From JAYWIG01 sp043789035 (lineage in GTDB: Bacteria > Pseudomonadota > Gammaproteobacteria > Burkholderiales > Burkholderiaceae_E), in assembly GCA_043789035.1 (NCBI GenBank), contig JAYWIG010000084.1, positions 1 through 62,326 of the forward strand: 62,326 bases of DNA, in the 5' to 3' direction. The position numbers and the translations under genes are program-made. Of this stretch, positions 17,531 to 26,725 are shown piece by piece (the first letter of the stretch is position 1; the number at the start of each line of letters is the position of its first letter). The notes beneath the pieces were generated by a model that saw only the letters and a program-made list of their open reading frames with translations, was not told the origin of the DNA and ran no database searches.

Positions 17531-17976
17531 TTGCCTACGTGCATACTAAATTCAGCACCGTTAGAAAGCTTGCATTTACCGGTACCTAGTGTGGCTGTAT
17601 TCATCTGGTAGTTGCATGAAATATAGCTACCTCGATTACCCGCGCCATTGGCAATACCGCTGCGAGTGGTGTTAGCACTGCGTGTCGCTTCGCCAACAAA
17701 GTTTTCACCGTTAATCGCTGTTGAAAACGAGCCTTTGCCATTCAAATCAGACGTAACTTGCGCAACCACCATGCCATACGCAGTCGCTAAATCATTGGCC
17801 GGATAAAGGCGAGCAGCAAAGCTCGCAGTCGTCGGCGCGGGTGCTTGGACATCGGTTGGCATGCTTGAGGGATATCGAGAGTGATCGATAGGAACAACAT
17901 AGCAACCCGCCAAAGTCGAGGCTCCAAGAGCAAAGCCAAATAAGCAAAAACGAGTTGCTTGATTTGAAATATTCAT
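17527..17976 (-). CDS. Hypothetical lipoprotein
   Basis: 149-aa predicted lipoprotein. From ATG 17976 the signal runs to a lipobox LAGC (FALGASTLAGC); an upstream ATG at 18000 would add eight residues before the signal and is less likely. The mature part has a Pro/Thr-rich linker and then a small domain with GKGSFSTAINGENFVGEATR and a short repeat-like GNGAG region. Two Cys (SCNYQ and GKCKL) near the end could form a disulfide. I do not recognise the family. It is convergent with slyX. Confidence 0.68.
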   Translation of the reverse strand: MNISNQATRFCLFGFALGASTLAGCYVVPIDHSRYPSSMPTDVQAPAPTTASFAARLYPANDLATAYGMVVAQVTSDLNGKGSFSTAINGENFVGEATRSANTTRSGIANGAGNRGSYISCNYQMNTATLGTGKCKLSNGAEFSMHVGN

Positions 17977-18115
17977 ACAGTATTCAGGTGACCCAAGCAC
18001 ATGCTTGTGAATTAAGTATGCTCAACAAAAGCTATATGAACTTGTGAAAAATGCCCGAGACTCACATTCGGATACGCTTGGTATCACTTAACTCAACTTA
18101 TTACCTCTTTTCGAT

Positions 18116-18724
18116 ATGCTTTTCAAAAACCCTCCGATTGAAGTCATACCTGATTTTTGGTTACTGCCAGCGCTTGTCGACACGCCCCCCTTAGTTGCAG
18201 AAATCGAAATCATCGCCAAGCAATCACCATTCCGATTCATGCAAGTTGCCAAAGGCAATTACATGAAAGTGGCGATGACGAACTGTGGCGATTTTGGTTG
18301 GACAAGTAACAGCGGTGGGTACCGATACGATGACCAAGATAGACAAGGCTTAACGCCAAGAGCTTGGCCGCCTATTCCTAATCGATTCAAGCTCATCGCG
18401 AGCGAGGCTGCATACGCTGTTGGCTGGGAACATTTAGAGCCAGACGCCTGCCTAGTAAACCGTTACGAGAACGGTGCGGGTATGGGCTTACATCAAGACA
18501 AAGATGAGAAGGACTTTAATAAGCCAATCGTGTCGATTTCTATCGGTGCTAGTTGTAGGTTCATTGTAGGAGGATTGACTAGGCAAAGCCCTACCCGGTC
18601 ATTTACCTTGAATGATGGTGACGTTTTGATTTGGGGGAAAAGCGCGAGGCTTGTATTCCACGGCGTGAAGCCCCTCAAAGAAGGGCTTACGCGCTACAAC
18701 CTGACTATGCGAAAAGCCAATTAA
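18116..18724 (+). CDS. alkB: Alpha-ketoglutarate-dependent DNA repair dioxygenase
   Basis: Fe(II)/2-oxoglutarate dioxygenase that oxidatively removes 1-methyladenine and 3-methylcytosine lesions. The 202-aa length and layout fit AlkB. Iron ligands are H126 and D128 (GLHQDKDE) and H182 (LVFHGV); the 2-oxoglutarate-binding arginines are R193 and R199 in RYNLTMR. No ada gene is adjacent. The stop overlaps that of the next gene (opposite strand) by 4 nt. Confidence 0.94.
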   Translation: MLFKNPPIEVIPDFWLLPALVDTPPLVAEIEIIAKQSPFRFMQVAKGNYMKVAMTNCGDFGWTSNSGGYRYDDQDRQGLTPRAWPPIPNRFKLIASEAAYAVGWEHLEPDACLVNRYENGAGMGLHQDKDEKDFNKPIVSISIGASCRFIVGGLTRQSPTRSFTLNDGDVLIWGKSARLVFHGVKPLKEGLTRYNLTMRKAN

Positions 18725-19395
18725 GGTCTAGGCATTTTGGCTTGTAAAGCCGCAACAAAATTCGGGTCGATCTCAGCCTTACCTGGCGTTGCTTCGGCGA
18801 GCTTTAACTTATCCCAGGCATCTTTGAATTTATCATTGTAGAAAAGTGTGATCGACCAATTCTGCAGGTTCAAGGTATTGTCAGGCTGCTGACCATAAAT
18901 TTTCGCAAATCTTGCTAAGGCATTGTTCGTGTGAGCTGCATTTTTTAACTCCGCGCCTGCGATACCCAATACTTTCGCATAGTCGACAGCGAAAGCAATG
19001 TCTGTACCAATCAACCCATCCGCTTCAGCGAAATATGGCAGGCATCGCTCAAACTGGCCGCTGGTGGCAAGCACGACGCCCATACCCCAAATACTTAAGC
19101 CATTTTTGTTATCGGCTAGCCATGCTTGGTTGAATCGAACCATTGCATTGTCTAAGTTGCCCTGCGCAACAAATTGCCAACCACCTTGAGCAATTTCAAT
19201 CGACGCTTTCTTTCTATCGCCGCCATAAGAATCGTCAATACCTTTTAGAAATTGCGCATCAATCGCCTTTTGTTCAGGTGTTTTCTCTTCGCTGCCATAT
19301 TTAGGCAAGAGATTAATGTTTTGGGCAAGCGCAATGTTCACGCCACCAAAAGCAAAAGAAGAAACCAGTAAGCATTTAGCAAAAAAATTCAACAC
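18721..19395 (-). CDS. Secreted TPR-like hypothetical protein
   Basis: 224-aa protein with a cleavable signal (LLVSSFAFGGVNIALAQ). The rest is alpha-helical with tetratricopeptide-like spacing, for example GNLDNAMVRFNQAWLADNKNG and GMGVVLATSGQFERCLPYFAEA. It starts at GTG 19395 with AAGGA upstream. Likely periplasmic. TPR folds bind peptides, but no specific function can be given. Confidence 0.65.
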   Translation of the reverse strand: MLNFFAKCLLVSSFAFGGVNIALAQNINLLPKYGSEEKTPEQKAIDAQFLKGIDDSYGGDRKKASIEIAQGGWQFVAQGNLDNAMVRFNQAWLADNKNGLSIWGMGVVLATSGQFERCLPYFAEADGLIGTDIAFAVDYAKVLGIAGAELKNAAHTNNALARFAKIYGQQPDNTLNLQNWSITLFYNDKFKDAWDKLKLAEATPGKAEIDPNFVAALQAKMPRP

Positions 19396-19751
19396 GAAAA
19401 ATCCTTATTCAACATCAGAACCATCTGGTGCACGCTTATTCCCATGAATCATCGAAGCAACCAAATTTTCTCTGTGCCGTAGAGAAGTAAAAATTGCCCC
19501 TGCAACCTAAAGCAACAACAGGGGAATGAGTAAATACTCCTAAGCTGTTCATTAGTATAAAGCCAACCTGATAAACCGCTCGCAATCGATACTAACCATA
19601 TCCCCTCTCAAAAGAACAAAAGCAAGAAGTTAGAAGGTAGAAACACTGGAGGTTAATGCCGGCGTGGTGTTTTAGCAAATTAAGCAATAGATGGTTACAA
19701 CTGCGAGGTAAGATTAACAGTGCAGAAAAATTATCATATTAGGAGATATCC
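19396..19751. other. Intergenic region, 356 nt, with small ORF and weak hairpin
   Basis: No confident gene. CCCCTG and CAGGGG form a 6-bp stem with a long loop around 19499-19525. A 28-codon ORF at 19656-19742 follows GGAGG and ends 9 nt before the DUF1080 start, its TAG merging with the AGGAG ribosome site of that gene. It has no recognisable homology, so it is noted but not called as a gene. Confidence 0.4.
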
Positions 19752-20369
19752 ATGCGTAGAACATTCCTCTCATCTTCCATATCATTGCTCGCAGTCGCAG
19801 TCACCGCAATCACGCTAAACGGCTGCGGCACTCTCGGAGGCAATAGCAGCTGGACGACTTTAGTCGATGAAAAAGGCGGACAGGCAAACTTCAACGTACT
19901 AGGTGACGCCAACTGGCGAATGGTCGATGGCGCCTTGCAAGCCGACAAGGGCGCGGGCTTCTTGGTCTCGAAAGAAAGCTATGCAGATTTTGAGATCCGG
20001 GCTGAATTCTGGGCCGATGAAAACGCTAATAGCGGCATCTTTATTCGGATGTCTGACGTAAAAGCCGTCACCGCAGCAAATTCATATGAAGTCAATATTT
20101 ACGACAAGCGACCAGACCCACTTTATGGCACGGGTGCTATCGTCGATATTGCCAAAGTTTCCCCAATGCCAAAGGCAGCAGGCAAATGGAATGTGTTTGA
20201 AATTACGGCTAAAGGCAACCAACTCACCGTCAAGCTCAACGGTGTGCAAACTGTCGATGTGCGCGATAGCAAATTTGCCCGTGGCCCACTCGCGTTACAG
20301 TATGCGCCGGGTGTTGTGAAAGACTCTGGCACGATTAAATTCCGCAAAGTGCTTATTCGTGCCCTTTAA
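19752..20369 (+). CDS. DUF1080 (3-keto-disaccharide hydrolase-like) lipoprotein
   Basis: 205-aa lipoprotein: signal with lipobox LNGC (ITLNGCGTLGG), then one DUF1080 jelly-roll domain. The domain signatures are visible as WRMVDGALQADKGAGFLVSKESYADFEIRAEFW (in part), the ANSGIFIR motif and KWNVFEITAKGNQLTVKLNGV. The family is concanavalin-like, and some members hydrolyse 3-keto-glycosides. A strong AGGAG precedes the ATG. It is monocistronic and convergent with an ABC exporter. Substrate unknown. Confidence 0.82.
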   Translation: MRRTFLSSSISLLAVAVTAITLNGCGTLGGNSSWTTLVDEKGGQANFNVLGDANWRMVDGALQADKGAGFLVSKESYADFEIRAEFWADENANSGIFIRMSDVKAVTAANSYEVNIYDKRPDPLYGTGAIVDIAKVSPMPKAAGKWNVFEITAKGNQLTVKLNGVQTVDVRDSKFARGPLALQYAPGVVKDSGTIKFRKVLIRAL

Positions 20370-20382
20370 GTTTCTTGAACGG

Positions 20383-22233
20383 CTACTGAATAAAACCACC
20401 GGATTGTCGGTGCCAAAGGCTGGCATATAAACCGTTGAGGGCAATTAATTGAGCATGAGTGCCTTGCTCAAGAATCTTGCCCTCATCCATTACCACCAAC
20501 CTATCCATCTTCGCAATCGTACTTAATCGATGAGCGATCGCTATCACAGTTTTTCCTTGCATGAGCGATTCGAGTTGTTCTTGAATAGCCGCTTCGACTT
20601 CGCTATCTAACGCTGAAGTCGCCTCATCAAGTACCAAGATCGGTGCGTTTTTCAAAACAACGCGCGCCAAAGCAACCCTCTGCCGTTGACCACCTGATAG
20701 CTTTACACCACGCTCTCCAGCTCTTGCTTCATAGCCCTCTTTTCCTTGCCAATCTCTTAAATTGGCAATGAACTCATGGGCTTGCGATTGAATGGCTGCT
20801 TGCTCAATGTCAACTTTAGTAGCACTCGGTTTACCGTAACGAATGTTCGATGCGATAGATCGATGCAGCAAGGAGGTATCTTGCGTGACCATACCGATTG
20901 CAGCGCGCAAGCTTTCTTGCGAAACCTCGCGAATATCTTGACCATCGATAGTAATGCGGCCACCTTCGACATCGTGAAAGCGCAAAAGTAAATTTACCAG
21001 TGTCGATTTACCGGCTCCTGATCGCCCAACAATACCTACGCGCTCACCCGCTTTGATGTCGAGATCGAAATGATCTAGCACTGGTTTTTTACCTCCTGCC
21101 GCTTGCCCGTAGGAGAACATAACCGACTCAAAGCGAATACCTGCATGCTTAACTTCTAAATCAGGCGCATTAGGCTTATCAAGGAGTTTTCTGGGTACAG
21201 CAATTGTCTCCATCCCCTCTTGCACTACACCGACATTCTCAAAAATCCCAGTCACTTCCCAGCTCACCCAGCCTGCCATATTTGCGATTTGCCAAACAAG
21301 CGGTAAGGCCGTGGCAACAATGGCGGCATTGACATCGCCATTTACCCAAGACCATACACCGATCGCAGCAGTACCTACCAGCAAACAAGCATTCATAATA
21401 GTGAGCGTTAACATGAACTTCGTGATGAGCTGCATGTGGGCCGCAATTTTGTCTCTATGGTCGAGCAACGCATCGCGCACATAAGCATCTTCGTCTTTAG
21501 CTCTGGCAAACAGCTTTACCGTTAAGATATTCGTGTAGCTATCAACAATGCGGCCCATCAAAGCAGAGCGTGCCTCACTACTAGTTTTTGATAGATCACG
21601 CATACGTGGCACAAAGTACCAAAGAAAAAACAAATAGCTCACAACCCAAGCGAGCGTAGGCAAGGCCATGCGTGCATCGGTCGCGAGCATTAGCGCAAGC
21701 GCGCTAAGCCCATAAACCAAGATATACCAAACCGCTCGAATGCTTGAAACAACGCTTTCACGCAAAGCATTCGATGTATTCATCACGCGATTAGCAATTC
21801 GACCCGCGAAATCGTCTTGAAAAAATGCCCAACTTTGACGCAACACATGCCAATGGCTTTGCCACCGAATCAATGTTGTTACGCCGGGAATTACCGCGTT
21901 GTTACGTACTAAACTATCGATCATTTGTGCGAGCGGCCGACCGATCAGTAATAACGCCGCCATTGCTAGCAAAGAAGGAAGCTGAACCGCTAAGGCTGCT
22001 TTACGGTCGGTTTCTGACATCAAACCAACCAAACGACCGATAAAAACAGGAATCAGCGTATCGATTAACGCAACCAACAGACCAGTCACTAGCATTGCCA
22101 GATAAAGCCACTTAGTTTGCTTCACAAAGTGCCAATAAAAAGCTGTAAGGCCAGGAGGTGGACCTAACTCATCAGTGCCGACGGGAGTATCAAAACGAGT
22201 AACTAAAGATTCGAAGAAAGTAAATATAGACAT
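20383..22233 (-). CDS. ABC exporter, fused membrane and ATPase domains
   Basis: Half-transporter of about 616 aa that would homodimerise in the inner membrane. Six hydrophobic segments occupy roughly residues 40-320, then the nucleotide-binding domain has Walker A GIVGRSGAGKSTLV, signature VKLSGGQRQRVALARVV, Walker B ILVLDEATSALD and the switch His in IAIAHRLSTI. It resembles MsbA/multidrug-type exporters; cargo is unknown. ATG 22233 is chosen, and GTG 22251 would add six residues. It follows the peroxidase gene on the same strand by 46 nt. Confidence 0.87.
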   Translation of the reverse strand: MSIFTFFESLVTRFDTPVGTDELGPPPGLTAFYWHFVKQTKWLYLAMLVTGLLVALIDTLIPVFIGRLVGLMSETDRKAALAVQLPSLLAMAALLLIGRPLAQMIDSLVRNNAVIPGVTTLIRWQSHWHVLRQSWAFFQDDFAGRIANRVMNTSNALRESVVSSIRAVWYILVYGLSALALMLATDARMALPTLAWVVSYLFFLWYFVPRMRDLSKTSSEARSALMGRIVDSYTNILTVKLFARAKDEDAYVRDALLDHRDKIAAHMQLITKFMLTLTIMNACLLVGTAAIGVWSWVNGDVNAAIVATALPLVWQIANMAGWVSWEVTGIFENVGVVQEGMETIAVPRKLLDKPNAPDLEVKHAGIRFESVMFSYGQAAGGKKPVLDHFDLDIKAGERVGIVGRSGAGKSTLVNLLLRFHDVEGGRITIDGQDIREVSQESLRAAIGMVTQDTSLLHRSIASNIRYGKPSATKVDIEQAAIQSQAHEFIANLRDWQGKEGYEARAGERGVKLSGGQRQRVALARVVLKNAPILVLDEATSALDSEVEAAIQEQLESLMQGKTVIAIAHRLSTIAKMDRLVVMDEGKILEQGTHAQLIALNGLYASLWHRQSGGFIQ

Positions 22234-22279
22234 GCGACCAGTGTAAAGCACTCGTCAATTTTCAATTCGAGCAACCCTC

Positions 22280-23434
22280 CTACAAAGTTTTAAGAAACGC
22301 GACCAGATCGCTTTTTTCTTGCTCGCTTAACTTAAGTGGCTTCAAGATCTGATCTCCATCCGCATGTAACCGATCAATATTCAATTCTGAATAGTGATTC
22401 ACCGCCGCCTCTAACGAGGCATGCGACCCGCTATGCATGTAGGGTGCAGTTTTTGCAACGTTGCGTAGGCTAGGTACTTTGAATTCCCCAAAGTTTCGAT
22501 GCTGCAAATCGACATAAAGCGTTTTTTGCTTGGCTTTCTCATCTGCGCGGCTAAACGAGCCCAGTAAGTTATACGGACTTCGCCTTAACTCTTCGATTCC
22601 GCTGTGTCGGCCATTATCAACAACCCCAGGCTTAATAAAAAACGGAATTCCGGTATCGCCAAACTCACCATTGCTAAACATCGGCCCTGCATGACAGGTG
22701 CCACATTGGCCTTTGCCGACAAATATCTTCAAACCGCGTTGAGCAGCAATGGGATAGGTTGCAGCCTTTGCTGAATCGCCACGAGCTAGGTCGTCGCGAA
22801 ATTTATCGAAAGGTGATTTGCCTGAAGAAAGAGTTGCCACATACGCGCCAAGAGCCTTGGCAATATTCACGCTAACCAATTCATGGGTATGAGAGTTTGG
22901 ATTAGAGAAAACAGTTTTGTAAGCGAGGTATATGTCTTTTTCTTCACTCACAATTACCCTGAGTTTGTCCATAGACAAACCCATTTCCCTCTCGTCTAAA
23001 AGTGGCCTAAGCGATTGCGACCAAACGCTATCCGATGCACCATCCCAGCCATACCAACGCTCGTTTGCAGCGTTCAGTAAAGAGGGTGAATTTCTGGTCA
23101 ATGGTCTAGCAGGGTCAAGCGATTTTGAAACCGGCAAGCCATCAGAGAAAGCTTTCTTGGGATCATGGCAGGTTGCACATGAAACCGATTTATTCACTGA
23201 TAGACGAGGATTGAAAAACAGCCGTTTCCCTAATTCAATAGCTGACCGATTCCCACTCCACTCATTACCGGCATCGCCCGACTTTGGCAAAGGCCACGGC
23301 CCGTGCGAAAGAATGCTCTTCACGTCGCTCTCATCAAATAAGAACGGCGAACTTGCTTGTCCAAAATTCGCCACTAATGCAAACAAAGTGACCAAAAAAG
23401 CAGCACACAGGCTTGAAGTAAAAGTCTTATTCAA
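22280..23434 (-). CDS. Di-haem cytochrome c peroxidase (MauG/CcpA family)
   Basis: Periplasmic di-haem protein reducing H2O2 or performing MauG-like oxidations. The TTG start at 23434, overlapping the upstream stop by 8 nt, gives a clean signal peptide (KTFTSSLCAAFLVTLFALV to GQA) and 384 aa. A longer frame to 23515 has no signal logic. Haem motifs are C86-x-x-C89-H90 (SCATCH) and C244-x-x-C247-H248 (CGTCHAG). The family block GLPVSKSLDPARPLTRNSPSLLN is present. It is the last gene of a periplasmic operon with a YtkA-like protein and an amidohydrolase; the true oxidant and substrate are unknown. Confidence 0.88.
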   Translation of the reverse strand: MNKTFTSSLCAAFLVTLFALVANFGQASSPFLFDESDVKSILSHGPWPLPKSGDAGNEWSGNRSAIELGKRLFFNPRLSVNKSVSCATCHDPKKAFSDGLPVSKSLDPARPLTRNSPSLLNAANERWYGWDGASDSVWSQSLRPLLDEREMGLSMDKLRVIVSEEKDIYLAYKTVFSNPNSHTHELVSVNIAKALGAYVATLSSGKSPFDKFRDDLARGDSAKAATYPIAAQRGLKIFVGKGQCGTCHAGPMFSNGEFGDTGIPFFIKPGVVDNGRHSGIEELRRSPYNLLGSFSRADEKAKQKTLYVDLQHRNFGEFKVPSLRNVAKTAPYMHSGSHASLEAAVNHYSELNIDRLHADGDQILKPLKLSEQEKSDLVAFLKTL

Positions 23435-23840
23435 TCGTAATTTCTTGCGATAGTCGAACAGGCGTAGTTGCAGCATCCTTCTGCTCCAACTCAAAGGTAA
23501 CGCGCCACTTTCCACGCATATGGAACATCAAACCTTCAGCCAAATAGCCTTTAGCGGTTTGTGAAACCTTGGCTTTGTAATTCATGCCATGTTTATGCGC
23601 AGGCATATCAGCATCGATTTTTACCCCACTTGGTAGTGGCTTACCGTTGAGCGAGCACACTTCGAAGGTTACGTTAAATTGCTTGCCGACTGGAATAGGT
23701 AAGAGCGAAGGCGTGAAACCGAAGGTGTAATCACCAGACTTCGCAGAATAGTGGTAATCACTCTTTCCGTCCACGCAGGTCGCATAAGCTATTTGGGAAA
23801 CGAACAGAAAAATCAGCGCTAGACAAAACTTCATGAGCAT
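23427..23840 (-). CDS. YtkA-like periplasmic protein
   Basis: 137-aa protein with a signal peptide (FCLALIFLFVSQIAYA) and an immunoglobulin-like YtkA/FixH-type domain. The conserved IDADMPAHKHGMNY block contains His and Met residues suited to copper or another metal. A late MFHMRGKWRVTFEL strand is also typical. It overlaps the upstream amidohydrolase by 1 nt (TAATG) and the peroxidase by 8 nt, so all three are probably made together. A metal-chaperone or metal-sensing role is inference. Confidence 0.72.
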   Translation of the reverse strand: MLMKFCLALIFLFVSQIAYATCVDGKSDYHYSAKSGDYTFGFTPSLLPIPVGKQFNVTFEVCSLNGKPLPSGVKIDADMPAHKHGMNYKAKVSQTAKGYLAEGLMFHMRGKWRVTFELEQKDAATTPVRLSQEITIE

Positions 23841-24679
23841 TAAACCTTCAAACTAAATAGAGTTGCAGCATTGCGCCATGCAATTCGCTCAGCTAATGGC
23901 AAAGGCAAGTCAGCAAGCCATGCCCTTGAATAGGCCGCATGGCCAGCGATGTAATGCCATCTTTCTGGGGTAAAAGTGTCCGTACCGACAACAAACCGAT
24001 CAGGAAACTCTTGAAACACCTGACGCCAAGCTGGGTCGACTTTACCGTTCGACGCTTGGTCACCACGAAACGCGAGATCGCTCCAAAGTTTAGGATGCTT
24101 CCTTAAAACTTCCGCAACGGTCTCAGGCCTATCAAACCCGGAATGCGCCCACAAGATCCTAGCCTCCGGCCAGCGCTTAAACAAGCGTTCGACTGCATCA
24201 ATATCGGAATGCGCATGCAATACTAAATTGCGCTCCTTCGCTAATGCAACCATTCTTGCTGGCACTGGTAATTCGACGTCAGCACCGTACAAGTGAAACT
24301 CACCAACGCCTGCATACTTGTACTTCGCTAACCTAGCTTCCATATACTTAATAATGTCGTTATCTCGAACCCAACTACTCGCATCGCTACGCAAGCGATA
24401 TGGCCTGAGCTCTGGAACGATAAGATCAGGCGCTTCGGCCAGTAACATTTGGGTACCGTCGTCATTCGAGGACGACACAAAAGCACCTTTGATACCCGCC
24501 TTTCGAAGTATCTCAATGGCTTGTTTAGGGGGTACTAATTCCCAAGCATCGTGGCTGTAATGAATATGGGCATCAAACAAGGGTAGTTCGGGTTTGGCGG
24601 GCGCTTGCGCGAAAGCGTTGCCGCTCGTTAATCCAAGCGCTGCAAGGGTTTGGATTGAATGACGTTTTTGAATTTGCAT
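23840..24679 (-). CDS. Exported amidohydrolase-family (TIM-barrel) metal hydrolase
   Basis: 279-aa protein with a secretion signal (HSIQTLAALGLTSGNAFAQ) preceding an amidohydrolase_2-type barrel. Metal ligands are visible as DAHIHY near residue 37, LVLHAHSD, LWAHSGFDRP and the late GTDTF aspartate. It is the first gene of the operon with the YtkA-like protein and di-haem peroxidase. Periplasmic amidohydrolases of this kind are uncommon. The substrate is unknown. Confidence 0.75.
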   Translation of the reverse strand: MQIQKRHSIQTLAALGLTSGNAFAQAPAKPELPLFDAHIHYSHDAWELVPPKQAIEILRKAGIKGAFVSSSNDDGTQMLLAEAPDLIVPELRPYRLRSDASSWVRDNDIIKYMEARLAKYKYAGVGEFHLYGADVELPVPARMVALAKERNLVLHAHSDIDAVERLFKRWPEARILWAHSGFDRPETVAEVLRKHPKLWSDLAFRGDQASNGKVDPAWRQVFQEFPDRFVVGTDTFTPERWHYIAGHAAYSRAWLADLPLPLAERIAWRNAATLFSLKV

Positions 24680-24830
24680 TGCACTTACCTTGTTTGGACC
24701 TTATATCACTAGTTGTTTTAAGAACCTTTAGCAAAATCATAAGCTAGCTAAGCTCAGCGTTTAAGAATAACCTGAGCATTACCAGTCAATATTCATTATT
24801 CCTCCACAATTTAGTCCAGAAAGTAACCAC

Positions 24831-25751
24831 ATGAAAGCAAACAACGTTCTAGCCACAATTGGCAACACCCCACATATTCGCCTAGACCGTATTTTCGGCG
24901 AAGGCAATAACGTTTGGATTAAATCTGAACGCACCAACCCTGGCGGCTCCATTAAAGACCGTATTGCTTTAGCGATGATTGAGGCTGCCGAAAAGGACGG
25001 CCGTCTCAAGCCCGGTTCTGTCATTATCGAGCCAACCAGCGGGAACACCGGTGTCGGCCTTGCGATGGTGGCCGCTGTTAAGGGCTACAAACTGTTACTC
25101 GTAATGCCTGAAAGCATGAGCATTGAGCGTCGTCGATTAATGCTTGCCTATGGCGCGTCGTTTGATTTAACGCCGAAAGAAAAAGGCATGAAAGGCGCTA
25201 TTGCAAGGGCTGAAGAGTTGGTCACTCAAACCCCAAACAGTTGGATGCCACAACAGTTCGAAAACGCCGCCAATATCGAGGTTCATATACACACCACTGC
25301 TTTAGAAATTTTGGCTGATTTCCCCGATGGCATTGACTATCTCATTACCGGTGTTGGTACGGGCGGGCACTTAACCGGTGTTGCTCAAGTGTTGAAGCAA
25401 AAATTCCCAAAGTTAAAGGTGTTTGCTGTAGAACCAGCAGCATCGCCAGTGATTAGTGGTGGAGCACCATCGCCACATCCGATTCAAGGCATTGGGGCTG
25501 GCTTTATTCCGAAAAATTTACACACCAATTTGTTGGATGGTGTTATTCAAGTTGAAGCGAACGACGCCAAAGAAATGGCAAGACTAAGCGCAACTCAAGA
25601 GGGCTTGCTGGTCGGTATTTCGAGCGGTGCAACCTTGCAGGCGATAAAGCAAAAGTTGCCAGAGATTGAAAAGGGTGCGGTCGTACTTGGCTTTAACTAC
25701 GACACCGGAGAGCGCTATTTTTCAACGCCTGACTTCCTTCCCGGCGCATAA
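24831..25751 (+). CDS. cysK: Cysteine synthase (O-acetylserine sulfhydrylase)
   Basis: PLP enzyme forming cysteine from O-acetylserine and sulfide in the cytoplasm. The 306-aa protein has the PLP lysine K42 in NPGGSIKDR, the substrate loop PTSGNTGVG at about residues 68-76, the phosphate-binding GVGTGGHLTG and the C-terminal GISSGAT. It could be CysK or CysM type; the loop residues look CysK-like. It is monocistronic, divergent from the amidohydrolase operon, with stops of convergent genes only 6 nt apart. Confidence 0.93.
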   Translation: MKANNVLATIGNTPHIRLDRIFGEGNNVWIKSERTNPGGSIKDRIALAMIEAAEKDGRLKPGSVIIEPTSGNTGVGLAMVAAVKGYKLLLVMPESMSIERRRLMLAYGASFDLTPKEKGMKGAIARAEELVTQTPNSWMPQQFENAANIEVHIHTTALEILADFPDGIDYLITGVGTGGHLTGVAQVLKQKFPKLKVFAVEPAASPVISGGAPSPHPIQGIGAGFIPKNLHTNLLDGVIQVEANDAKEMARLSATQEGLLVGISSGATLQAIKQKLPEIEKGAVVLGFNYDTGERYFSTPDFLPGA

Positions 25752-25757
25752 CAAAGC

Positions 25758-26720
25758 TTAGTCGAGGGAGATTCCTTTGGCTTTTACAACTTTGGCCCAT
25801 TGCAACATCTGCTGAGAGATAAAACTCTTGGCAGAGTCGGGGTTTCCTCGCTGCATCTCACCGCCTAGCTGCGCAATTCGACTCTTTACCTCAGGTGTAT
25901 CCAGCGCAGACTGCAGCGCTTGGGATAACTTCGATATAACTAGCTCTGGTGTACCTGTCGGTGCAAAAATTGCATTCCATTCGTAAACCTCCGCATTTGC
26001 CAGCCCGGCTTCGTTTAGGCTTGGGGTATCTGGCAAGATTGGAGAGCGCCTACTAGCAGTCACTGCGAGTGCGCGCAATCGACCCGATTGAATATGCTGC
26101 AAGCTTGACGCCAAGTTGCCAAAGAAAACTGGCACTTGCCCCCCAATAACATCATTCAGCGCTGGGCCACCGCCCTTATACGGCACGTGAACCATATCAA
26201 CACCTGCCGCGGATTCAAATAATGCACCAGCCAAATGTTGTGCGGAACCGTTACCTGAGGAAGCATAGGCAATCGAGTCTTTCTTTTGCTTAGCCGCTGC
26301 GATGAGTTCCGCAACAGTTTTTGGAGCAAATTGTGCATTGACAAGAAGCACATTTGGGAAAAGCGCGATCACACCGATGGGGCGAAATGCCTTTTCAGAA
26401 TCATAGGTAATTTTCGAATATAGCGCGGGGTTGACCGCGAATGACGACGCATCAAGCATCAACGTATAACCGTCGGGGGCCGCTTTAGCCACGAACGCAG
26501 CACCGATCTGGCCACTGGCACCGGGCTTATTTTCGATCACTACCGATACACCTAAGGCTTCGGCCATCTTCGGCGCAATCAAGCGAGCCATAGCATCAGC
26601 ACCGCCACCTGGAGGATAGGTAACGATTAACGAGATCGGTTTTGCTGGCCACTGATTAGGCTGAGCCGACACCCCAGCACTTAGAGCAATAGCAATTGCA
26701 GAAAAAATTAGTTTAAGCAT
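25758..26720 (-). CDS. Bug-family TTT receptor (second of a tandem pair)
   Basis: Periplasmic solute receptor of the tripartite tricarboxylate transporter family, 320 aa. Signal peptide FSAIAIALSAGVSAQ, then the family start WPAKPISLIVTYPPGGGAD and the ligand loop VIENKPGASGQIGA. GGAG lies upstream of the ATG. It follows another Bug gene by 5 nt. No TctA or TctB membrane partner lies in the window. Ligands of Bug proteins are usually carboxylates; this one is unknown. Confidence 0.88.
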   Translation of the reverse strand: MLKLIFSAIAIALSAGVSAQPNQWPAKPISLIVTYPPGGGADAMARLIAPKMAEALGVSVVIENKPGASGQIGAAFVAKAAPDGYTLMLDASSFAVNPALYSKITYDSEKAFRPIGVIALFPNVLLVNAQFAPKTVAELIAAAKQKKDSIAYASSGNGSAQHLAGALFESAAGVDMVHVPYKGGGPALNDVIGGQVPVFFGNLASSLQHIQSGRLRALAVTASRRSPILPDTPSLNEAGLANAEVYEWNAIFAPTGTPELVISKLSQALQSALDTPEVKSRIAQLGGEMQRGNPDSAKSFISQQMLQWAKVVKAKGISLD

Positions 26721-26725
26721 GAAAG

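Noticed and set aside
22932..23453. 173-codon plus-strand frame
   Set aside because: It is antisense to the di-haem peroxidase, which has both haem motifs; no protein features.
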